DNA of 5,492 bases. Source: Clostridiaceae bacterium (lineage in GTDB: Bacteria > Bacillota_A > Clostridia > Acetivibrionales > Acetivibrionaceae). The stretch is taken from the NCBI GenBank assembly GCA_012513545.1, contig JAAZCB010001105.1:1-5492 (forward strand). The letters are read 5' to 3'. A program made the translations under genes and the position numbers. Below, in pieces: positions 1 through 5,492 of the stretch. A model generated the notes under the pieces. It had not been told where the DNA came from. It was given only the letters and a program-made list of their open reading frames with translations, and made no database searches. Each line of letters starts with the position of its first letter. Within the stretch, counting starts at the first letter, position 1.

Positions 1-3000
1 AAGCATCAACACCACCGAAAACCATACCTGTTACTAGGCCTTTTACAGCATTCTTCAGAATAGACATTCCTATGCATCTCAAAGCACTAGAGCTTAGGAC
101 GTTCTGAATTGACATGCTGGTTACAACTTCACCTAGGGAGAAATATCCCGAAGGGTCAATGTTGTTGACCGGGTCAGCATTTGCATATAAATACTTATGA
201 AGGCTTAGCGGTTCAAACATAAATCCGCCAAATGGATCTGCCGTTACAAATCTTCCTACTGAAGGGTCCATATACCTTGCTCTCAGGTAATAAAATCCTA
301 TATTTGCATCATATTGCTCCCCAGTGAACAAAAATTCATTTACTGTGTTTCCTGTACTAGTTGTTATATTTCCAAAAGCATCATAAGTGTAAGTGTCAGT
401 TATGCTCTGTGCACCATCGGTTAAAAGTCTTGTACTACCATGCCCGTCATAATGGTAATAACTTTTTACTCCGTTCCTTGACTGTAGAATTACTCCAATA
501 TCACTATGTACATATGCTGCAATCAAACCGCCATCAGCATTCCTTTCTTCAAGCACTCTAGCGTATACTCTGTTCAAGTCTACTACATAATTTGTAATAT
601 TTACTTCATCTACTACTTTTTGTACCCTGTTCCCGAAAACATCATAGGTGTATTCCACCCTTTGTATTCCTTTTAATGTTGTTGTTTTAGAAAGCACAAG
701 CCTGTTTTCATAATCGTATTCATAAACGGTAGTTTCGTCGTCATCTTTTTTACTTATAAGATTGCCATTGTTATCATATAAATACGTTCTTTCCCCTTCC
801 GATAACAACCTGTCGTTTTTGTCATATTTGTATTCGGTTACAATTCCATCGTCCTTCTTTTCAAGCCTGTTTCCTACGGCATCATAGGTATAGCTTATGC
901 TTCTTATTTCTTCATCAGGCTGGCTGATTGTCTCCTTGATAAGCCTGTATAATTTGTCATATTCATAATTCACAGTTCTGCCTGTGTTTTCAACGACTTT
1001 TAACTTATTTCCAGAAGGTCCAAGCGTATAAATGTAGGAAGATAATATACTTCCATCACTTCTTATGTTTTCAAGCTTAATCAATCTGTTTAGTGTATCA
1101 TAGCCGTATTTTGCAATGACGCCATTGGGTTTTGTTTCTTTTACAAGGTTTCCAACTTCATCATACTCGTATTTTGCTATGCCTCCCCACTGGTCTTCTA
1201 CAGTGGACAATCTGCTCATTTCATCATAGCCATATTTTACAGTACCAGCACCACTGATAACTGTCTCAATATTGCCTTCTGCGTCATAAGTGTAAGATAC
1301 TTTCTTACCATCAGGGTCAGCCTTTGATTTAAGCCTATTCGCCACATCATACTCAAAGACAGTTTTTCCTCTTTTATCGCTAACTGTACTTATATATCCG
1401 TCTTTAGTATAAGTATATAATTCCTTAGAATTATCCGGTAAGGTTTTAACTGTTAATTGTCCAACCACATCATACTCATACTTTATTTTACTGCCATCAA
1501 AATCAGTCTTTGATATTATATTACCTTCTGCATCATATACAACACTTTCCGACATTCCCAAAGGAAGAGTCCTTTTTGTTATTCTTCCGAGATTGTCATA
1601 CTCAAAAGTTGTAACATTACCATTTGCATCTTTAATTGATAAAAGGTTCCCGATTTCATCATAAGCATAGCTCGTTTCATTATTTAAAGCATCTGTTATT
1701 TTGACAAGGTTTCCTGCTTTATCATAATCAAATAGTGTTGTATTTCCAGCCTGATCGATTTTTGATATTACATTTCCTACTGCATCATATTTAACTTCAA
1801 TGTAAGAATTATCGTGATATATAACTTTAACCTGTCGACCATTTCCATCGTACTCGAAACTTGTGGCATTTCCTTTCGCATCAACCATTTTCTTAGGTCT
1901 TGCACTGTTTTCATATTCGTACTTAGTTGTATTTCCAAGGGCATCCTTTACTTGTGTATTTCTTCCGAGAGCATCATATTTATACTCTGTTGAATAACCC
2001 TTTTCATTTGTTACCTTAACAACTCTACCTAATGCATCATAATCAATACTACTATATGCTCCGTCCGAGTTTATTTCTTTAATTACCCTTCCGAGCTTGT
2101 CATAACTAAATTCAATTCTTTTACCTTCTGGACTGACAGCTGCTACATTTCTTCCTTCCTTATCGTACTCAAATCTTTCTTCCGTTCCGTCTGGGTATTT
2201 GATCCTTGCAAGGTTTCCAAACACATCGTAGTCATACTCTGTTCTTCTGCCTAGACGGTCAATCATCGCAGAAACCTCTCCGATTTCATTGTATTCAGCT
2301 TTAGAAACATTACCATTGCCGTCAACAGTCTGTATAACATTGCCAAGGCTATCGTAGGTATTTATTGTAGTAACCGAAACCTTACCTTCGGTAGTCGTTC
2401 TTGTCGAAGTTGTACTCAGACACCTGCCATTGTTATCATAAGTGAAGGATACTATATTTCCATCGGGGTATGTTGTACTTGCAACATTTCCGCTACTATC
2501 ATAAGCAACCTGCACCACTCTGCCCAACTGGTCAGTTATGCTTGTCGCAAGGCCTTTTGAGTTATATCCGAACTCAATTGATTTACCAAGAGGATCTGTA
2601 ACCTTTTTTAAATTTCCTTTATCATCATATGTATTAGAAATTATGTTTCCTTCAAGATCCTTTATAGTAAGTATTTTACCTTCACTATTATACGTGCAAT
2701 CAACGGAATTACCCATGGAATCTGTCTTCTTAAGAAGGTTTCCCTTTGCATCATAACTATACTCGAACTTATTACCTAATGCATCTGTTTCGGTAAGTTT
2801 TTTTCCGTTGCCGTCATATGTAAAGGTAGTCTTATTACCAAGGGGATTAATAGTACACAAAACATTGCCTTTTTCATCATACTCGTATACTGTAATGTTG
2901 CCTAGTCTATCCTTTACAATTTCCTGTCTTGCATCTACATCTCTAGAATATTCTGTCCTGTTACCCTCAGCGTCAATATGTGCAATAATTCTTCCCTCGT

Positions 3001-4450
3001 CATCATACTCATTACGAGCTGCCTTTACACCACGGGGATCAATTATATCCACCAATCCATGGCTTGAATTATAGGTAAACCTTGTGATGTTTCCCTCCTG
3101 GTCGGTAACTTTCACCAAATCCCCATAATAATCATATTCATAATTTATACTGTTACCCATAGGGTCTGTTATCTTTGCTATTCTTTCTTGACTGTCTCTT
3201 GTAAAAGTTATACTTTTTCCTGCAGAGTGTATTACACCGTCTCTACCGTAAGTAACTTTATTTCCATTGGTATCGGTTATGCTCTCAACGCCCTTTTCCT
3301 GATTTAAAATGAATACCATACCTTCTTTTGTGGTCAACCTATATCTATTTGGATTATAATATTCAAGATCATCAGTATAAAACCCATCACCTAACACAAG
3401 AACTGTGTTATCTAAATCTATGGCTTCAAGTTTGGAATAAGTTTCTGGCTTTGCAGCAAAAGTTATTTTTGTTTCTTGAATCCTCGTAAAGGGCTGGAAA
3501 GAAAGTGAAAGTGACATTGTGAATTCATCTGTTTTCCCATCAGGATAAGTAACAGTTATATTATGTGGTTGCTTTTCATAAAGGCTGTATGTTGTGCTAA
3601 AACCACCTCCAGTTGACTGTTGCCCCCAATACTGTCCCGGCACAACACTTTCATCGATACGTATATCCTGAAGCTCCATTGTCCAGCCTATTCCAAAGTC
3701 ACCCTTTGTTTTATTTCGACTGTCGTAGTTACGTGAAACTGTTATTGGCAAACCTGAAACCGGAACTGTAAGATCCTCAAAACCAATTGAGAAATTACCT
3801 ACCTTCTGTTCACCTTCAATTATATATGTAACAACATAGGTAGCTAAATATCCTCCTCCGTCATAGACAGACAGCCTGATATCATATTGCCCGTTTCGCA
3901 TCATTGTAGGGTCAAGCTTTCCTAATATCCCATCCTTGACATTTGAGGTACCTTCTGCAAACTTTCTATATTGGTTCTTCCCTTTTTCAGAGTACTCAAG
4001 TACATATTTTGCTAGATTTTCATCATATGCAGTTCCTATAATATCTATAGGTGCCGATATTTTGGAATTATCCTCAGGGCTTTTGATAGAGCCTTCCGGC
4101 GGTGTAGTATCACCGGCATTTTTTACAAGCAGTTCCCTTCTTGCATAGCCTTCATTACCGGATACATCGTATGCTTTTGCCACAACTTCAAACATTCCGG
4201 CTTTATCTAATGTAAATGTACCAATCCCAGTATTGTCCAACGGAACAGGTGTTCCATAAACCTCTGCCTGAACTGATTTCACTCTATTGTTGTCGGTAGA
4301 TGTTACCCTTATTGTAACAGCATCACCCACATTAACCACATTAGAGCTCATTTCAAGTTGGACAACCGGTCTTTCATAGTCTTCGTCAGGTTCGACTGTC
4401 TCAATTACCTTTATAAAGCTTTCTGCTGTCTCCTTATTTCCCTGATAATC
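1..4450 (-). CDS. C-terminal part: Ig-like domains, RHS entry region, YD-repeat shell, RHS core end and start of the variable tip
   Basis: The 1,483 codons from 4450 to 2 contain no stop and continue past the left edge. Counted from the codon after the TAA, residues 1-26 complete the second Ig domain, 27-114 are a third, and 115-213 are a fourth Ig/Fn3-like domain. Residues 214-380 are the RHS entry region, followed by about forty YD repeats to about residue 1353, the RHS-associated core end (about 1354-1436) and 47 residues of tip. The family forms a beta-shell around a C-terminal effector. The frame has no start of its own at the 5' end: the first in-frame ATG is at 4354-4352 and has no Shine-Dalgarno-like sequence at a sensible distance. 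An AAGGAG lies at 4436-4431, but no start codon follows within the usual spacing. A gene caller would probably begin this half at 4354 or later. I read it as the severed C-terminal half of the same protein. Confidence 0.88.
2..142 (-). other. Start of the variable C-terminal tip after the RHS core, cut off by the window edge
   Basis: The 47 residues after D-P-S-G-Y include V-V-T-S-M-S-I-Q-N-V-L, then an Ala/Gly/Val-rich stretch (K-N-A-V-K-G-L-V-T-G-M-V-F-G-G-V). A hydrophobic, glycine-spaced segment of this kind commonly lies between the RHS core and the effector domain of polymorphic toxins. The effector domain itself is outside the window, so no toxin activity can be named. Confidence 0.7.
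143..391 (-). other. RHS-associated core-end module
   Basis: This is the most conserved part of RHS proteins: Y-T-Y-D-A-F-G-N, then F-T-G-E-Q-Y-D-A-N-I-G-F-Y-Y-L-R-A-R-Y-M-D-P, G-R-F-V-T-A-D-P-F, and finally H-K-Y-L-Y-A-N-A-D-P-V-N-N-I-D-P-S-G-Y. It matches the standard pattern G-L-Y-Y-L-R-A-R-Y-Y-D-P / G-R-F-x-x-x-D-P / N-L-Y-x-Y-x-x-N-N-P-x-x-x-x-D-P-x-G, with Phe for Leu and Met for Tyr as small departures. In studied relatives this module is the site where the C-terminal effector is cut from the shell, and conserved Asp residues here take part. The Asp residues of both D-P motifs are kept. Cleavage here is inferred. Confidence 0.95.
392..3310 (-). repeat. About forty YD repeats (protein repeat, unit near 21 residues or 63 bases)
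   Basis: The stretch is built of units such as K-F-E-Y-S-Y-D-A-K-G-N-L-L-K-K-T-D-S-M-G-N. The consensus is a strand ending Y-x-Y-D, a turn x-x-G-N/R, a strand L-x-x-x-x-D, and a second turn x-x-G-N. I count roughly 43 units by eye, including degenerate ones. Most are 20-22 residues long, and many of the YD pairs read ATCATA on the plus strand at about 63-base spacing. The units are well diverged at the DNA level, so the array is old. Together they form the spiral wall of the RHS shell. The last part, from about 960 to 440, has the irregular units usual near the shell end: I-S-Y-T-Y-D-A-V-G-N-R, the N-Y-V-V-D segment, and Y-Y-H-Y-D-G-H-G-S-T-R. Confidence 0.95.
3311..3808 (-). other. RHS N-terminal entry region before the YD repeats
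   Basis: It opens with G-N-F-S-I-G-F-E-D-L-T-V-P-V-S-G-L-P-I-T-V and then R-N-Y-D-S-R and G-D-F-G-I-G-W-T. These are the recognisable entry motifs of RHS and YD-repeat proteins (a 'GLP.....R.Y.S......G.fG.GW' pattern). A strand-rich stretch follows, with T-Y-P-D-G-K-T and N-R-Y-R-L-T-T-K-E-G at the border with the repeats. In RHS proteins this part helps close one end of the shell. It contains a Gly/Gln-rich loop (Y-W-G-Q-Q-S-T-G-G-G, about 3630-3601). Confidence 0.78.
3812..4108 (-). other. Ig/Fn3-like domain 4
   Basis: This is a stalk module of about 99 residues, more diverged than the others. It begins T-T-P-P-E-G-S-I-K-S-P and includes I-S-A-P-I-D-I-I-G-T-A-Y-D-E-N-L, a Tyr/Lys-rich strand (Y-V-L-E-Y-S-E-K-G-K-N-Q-Y-R-K-F), L-D-P-T-M-M-R-N-G-Q-Y-D-I-R-L-S-V-Y-D and a final strand Y-V-V-T-Y-I-I-E-G-E. 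The pattern of a 'P..G..v.g...i.GtA.D' opening with a later 'l.nG.Y.irl.v.D.gG' is common just before the RHS region in YD-repeat proteins. The exact fold family is uncertain. Confidence 0.7.
4109..4372 (-). other. Bacterial Ig-like domain 3
   Basis: This is a third stalk module with the same landmarks: R-P-V-V-Q-L-E-M at the start, V-V-N-V-G-D-A-V-T-I-R-V-T-S-T-D, a turn near V-P-L-D-N-T-G, and the closing strand V-V-A-K-A-Y-D-V-S-G-N. It begins a few residues after the acidic spacer V-E-P-D-E-D. Its first Met (4354-4352) is also the first in-frame ATG after the stop. Confidence 0.77.
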
Positions 4451-4654
4451 TTAAACATTTATAGTAAGCCTGCCTGACTCTGTCGGCTCAAATGCTGCAC
4501 TGCCATCCTCAGCAAGTGTTATTTCTCTATCCTCAAAAAAGGCTTCAATTTTAGCTACTCCGGCATTATCCGTTGCAGTTGCTGTAAAACTCACAGTCTC
4601 TCTGATATTCACTTCAGTTTTGTCTACCTTAAGAGTGACCACAGGCTTTATTGT
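4382..4654 (-). other. Bacterial Ig-like domain 2, split by the premature stop
   Basis: This is a second copy of the same fold. It opens with I-K-P-V-V-T-L-K-V-D, continues with E-T-V-S-F-T-A-T-A-T-D-N-A-G-V-A-K-I-E-A-F-F and E-I-T-L-A-E-D-G, then I-N-V, the stop at 4453-4451, and D-Y-Q-G-N-K-E-T-A-E-S-F-I-K-V on the far side. The stop removes the last two strands. The close match of both sides to the neighbouring copies is the best evidence that the two fragments were one protein. Confidence 0.8.
4451..4453 (-). other. Premature in-frame TAA stop codon
   Basis: The minus strand reads AAT GTT TAA GAT TAT CAG, giving I-N-V-stop-D-Y-Q-G-N. This is the end of an Ig-like domain. The equivalent strands in the other three Ig-like domains read K-V-Y-D-E-A-G-N, K-A-Y-D-V-S-G-N and S-V-Y-D-G-G-G-Y, so Tyr is expected where the stop sits. 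A change of TAT or TAC to TAA at the third base is enough to explain it. The frame does not shift, so no insertion or deletion is needed. Confidence 0.9.
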
Positions 4655-5491
4655 ATCATCTGTTATCGTTACACTTTTATGCAAATCTCGTACATTACCT
4701 GCCTCGTCATACACCTTTGCTGTAATATCAACAGTTCTCCCCACTGTTGATATGTATGTATATTTATTATTCTCATCGAGTGTAATTGGCTCTCCATCAA
4801 AATAAGTCTCTATTTTCGTTACACCAATATTATCACTTGCTTCTACTGTTATGGTAAAAGATTCTCCTGCCACAACGGTATCTGCTGTAGACAAAATTTC
4901 ACCTGTCGGTTTTGTTATATCCGGCATATCTGTAACCTTAAAACCTTCGTTCTTCCACCTTGTTATACCACCGTTTAGATTGTATATTTCAGTGAATCCC
5001 ATTTTCTTCATCACATTCGCAGCATTTGTGCTTCGTGTACCTGTAGCACAATATAATAGATACACCTTATCTTTATCGAAAGAACTAATCTCATTTTCAA
5101 ACGAACCTAAATTTACATCTACGTTAATTGCACTCTCTAAATGCCCCTCTGCATATTCTTGCGTTGTTCGCACATCAAGTATAACAAGCTTACCTTCTGG
5201 TGTATCTTTAATTAATTCAGATGCCTTAACTGGATCTATATCCATAACCTGTATAGGTTCGGGTGTTGGTGTTGGTGTTGGTGTTGGTGTTGGTGTTGGT
5301 GTTGGTGTTGGTGTTGATGTTGGTGTTGATGTTGGAGTCGGTGTATATATGCTACTATCAAACAAAAATTCACCCTTTGTTTGATTATTGGTTTCATTAA
5401 CCTCACGTACCATTCCGTCTCCAGAACCATCATCATCAACTACTGCATAAATAACATGCTTTCCCGACAACTGTTTTTTGAGAACCACTGA
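4451..5491 (-). CDS. N-terminal part: CARDB-like end, Thr-Pro linker, rhodanese and 1.7 Ig-like domains, ending at a premature TAA
   Basis: This fragment has 346 codons, counted from the first whole codon at 5491; the protein starts outside the window. The GTG at 5488-5486 is only an internal Val. Visible modules are a CARDB-like end (residues 1-45), a Thr-Pro linker (50-79), a rhodanese domain (about 82-186), a first Ig-like domain (about 191-279) and most of a second (280-346). The frame ends at TAA just before the final beta strand of the second Ig domain is complete, which is not where a natural C-terminus would fall. If translated alone it would give an exported rhodanese with a truncated Ig domain and no RHS shell. 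CARDB, Thr-Pro linker and Ig modules are typical of extracellular proteins, so I infer that the rhodanese works outside the cytoplasm. The signal peptide itself cannot be seen. Confidence 0.85.
   Translation of the reverse strand, partial: SVVLKKQLSGKHVIYAVVDDDGSGDGMVREVNETNNQTKGEFLFDSSIYTPTPTSTPTSTPTPTPTPTPTPTPTPTPEPIQVMDIDPVKASELIKDTPEGKLVILDVRTTQEYAEGHLESAINVDVNLGSFENEISSFDKDKVYLLYCATGTRSTNAANVMKKMGFTEIYNLNGGITRWKNEGFKVTDMPDITKPTGEILSTADTVVAGESFTITVEASDNIGVTKIETYFDGEPITLDENNKYTYISTVGRTVDITAKVYDEAGNVRDLHKSVTITDDTIKPVVTLKVDKTEVNIRETVSFTATATDNAGVAKIEAFFEDREITLAEDGSAAFEPTESGRLTINV
4655..4921 (-). other. Bacterial Ig-like domain 1
   Basis: This is an approximately 89-residue beta-sandwich of the bacterial Ig-like type. 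It opens with D-I-T-K-P-T-G-E-I and continues with V-V-A-G-E-S-F-T-I-T-V-E-A-S-D-N-I-G-V, a turn at Y-F-D-G-E-P-I-T-L, and the closing strand T-A-K-V-Y-D-E-A-G-N. The D..GV..I......G pattern and the closing YD..GN turn are typical of these repeated stalk modules in surface proteins. It is clearly similar to the next domain, which suggests duplication. Confidence 0.8.
4934..5248 (-). other. Rhodanese (thiosulfate sulfurtransferase-like) domain with intact active-site loop
   Basis: About 105 residues match a complete single-domain rhodanese of the PspE/GlpE size class. In order they show: the N-terminal strand-helix (I-D-P-V-K-A-S-E-L-I); the L-D-V-R-T-T-Q-E-Y-A-E-G-H-L motif (the usual DVR..EY..GHI element, about 5182-5143); the strand L-L-Y followed by the catalytic loop C-A-T-G-T-R-S, with Cys at 5050-5048 and Arg at 5035-5033; and the closing N-L-N-G-G-I-T-R-W motif. 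A six-residue loop from Cys to Arg fits a sulfurtransferase rather than a Cdc25-type phosphatase. Family members take a sulfane sulfur on the Cys as a persulfide and pass it to cyanide, a thiol or a protein partner. The real substrate here is unknown, and an extracellular location is inferred from the neighbouring modules. Confidence 0.93.
5255..5345 (-). repeat. Hexanucleotide tandem repeat encoding a Thr-Pro linker
   Basis: On the plus strand, fourteen hexamer units run from 5262 to 5345: nine consecutive perfect GGTGTT copies (5262-5315), then GATGTT, GGTGTT, GATGTT, GGAGTC and GGTGTA. In the gene frame they encode alternating Thr-Pro with two Ser substitutions, ending in P-E-P at about 5255. 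Such linkers are extended, often glycosylated spacers between modules of exported proteins and are common in clostridial cellulases and scaffoldins. Because the unit is six bases, loss or gain of copies changes linker length without shifting the frame. Confidence 0.95.
5357..5491 (-). other. C-terminal end of a CARDB-like adhesion module
   Basis: The visible residues follow the closing pattern of CARDB domains: a strand ending in L-S-G-K-H-V-I-Y-A-V-V-D, a polar turn (D-D-D-G-S-G-D-G), then V-R-E-V-N-E-T-N-N. The G...V.D......E.NE.NN pattern is characteristic of this extracellular beta-sandwich family, which is found in bacterial surface and cell-adhesion proteins. Only about 45 residues are in the window, so the call rests on the end motif alone. 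Confidence 0.65.
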
Positions 5492-5492
5492 T

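Larger units (their letters stand above)
1..5492 (-). pseudogene. Giant RHS/YD-repeat surface protein gene, interrupted by one in-frame stop, partial at both ends
   Basis: One reading frame (codons whose low coordinate is 2 modulo 3) covers the whole window and encodes a single modular protein: CARDB-like module, Thr-Pro linker, rhodanese, four Ig-like domains, RHS entry region, about forty YD repeats, RHS core end and the start of a variable tip. The only stop is TAA at 4453-4451. Both sides are in the same frame, and the second Ig domain starts before the stop and finishes after it, so the two halves were one gene. The start codon with any signal peptide lies beyond the right edge, and the true stop lies beyond the left edge. 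RHS proteins form a hollow beta-shell that often encloses a C-terminal toxin; that role is inferred from the family. I call it a pseudogene because of the stop, but translation as two pieces or a base error are real alternatives. The two halves are listed separately. Confidence 0.72.

Noticed and set aside
392..3310. A short motif (ATCATA and relatives) recurring at about 63-base spacing, superficially like a CRISPR array
   Set aside because: The motif is the Tyr-Asp codon pair of the YD repeats. The units are diverged, coding throughout, and lack identical repeats with unrelated spacers.
2538..4148. Several short plus-strand open frames rich in Ser, Leu and Phe
   Set aside because: They are antisense shadows of the YD-repeat and Ig coding sequence, with no ribosome site or recognisable domain, while the opposite frame is fully open and recognisable.
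4424..4450. AAGGAG just after the stop as a ribosome site for restarting translation
   Set aside because: No ATG, GTG or TTG in the gene frame follows within the usual 5-12 bases. The first in-frame ATG is about 80 bases further on, so chance or coding sequence (Lys-Glu codons) explains it.
4851..5384. A 177-codon open frame on the plus strand with a long Gly-Val run
   Set aside because: It lies exactly opposite the rhodanese and linker. The Gly-Val run is the antisense of the Thr-Pro hexamer repeat, and the minus strand shows clear domain motifs.
5236..5439. A minus-strand frame with a His-Gln repeat
   Set aside because: It is a shifted frame of the same hexamer repeat. The Thr-Pro frame is the one continuous with the CARDB and rhodanese motifs.
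5486..5488. GTG as the start codon of the upstream fragment
   Set aside because: The frame stays open to the window edge, the codon falls inside a CARDB-like strand, and no signal peptide follows. It is an internal Val.

Overview
The whole window is the inside of one very long gene, read on the minus strand and cut off at both edges. It encodes a modular surface or secreted protein of the RHS/YD-repeat family (WapA-like, polymorphic-toxin type). The DNA is AT-rich (below about 40% G+C by eye, not counted). A Thr-Pro linker next to CARDB and bacterial Ig-like modules suggests a low-GC Firmicute of the Clostridia, perhaps a cellulolytic relative of Acetivibrio/Ruminiclostridium. That placement is an inference from style, not from a marker gene.

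Reading from the N-terminal side (high coordinates) to the C-terminal side (low coordinates), the order is: the end of a CARDB-like adhesion module (about 5491-5357); a Thr-Pro linker built on a hexanucleotide tandem repeat (5345-5255); a complete single-domain rhodanese with its catalytic Cys loop (about 5248-4934); two bacterial Ig-like domains (about 4921-4382); a third Ig-like domain (4372-4109); a fourth Ig/Fn3-like domain (4108-3812); the N-terminal entry region of the RHS shell (3808-3311); roughly forty YD repeats of about 21 residues (3310-392); the RHS-associated core-end module (391-143); and the first 47 residues of the variable C-terminal tip (142-2), which runs off the left edge. 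No intergenic DNA, promoter, terminator, RNA gene, mobile element or CRISPR array is visible.

The main anomaly is an in-frame TAA at 4453-4451, inside the second Ig domain. The reading frame is identical on both sides of it. The 1,483 codons that follow, down to the left edge, contain no other stop. The three comparable strands in the neighbouring Ig domains all carry Tyr at this position (TAT/TAC), so one base change explains the stop. The gene is therefore either a very recent nonsense pseudogene, a pair of separately translated halves, or a sequence error.

The second notable point is the architecture: a catalytically intact-looking rhodanese sits on the exported stalk of an RHS shell protein. 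As a working model, the N-terminal CARDB, linker and Ig modules form a surface stalk, the YD repeats form the hollow RHS shell, and the C-terminal tip outside the window would carry any toxin, with an immunity gene expected next to it.
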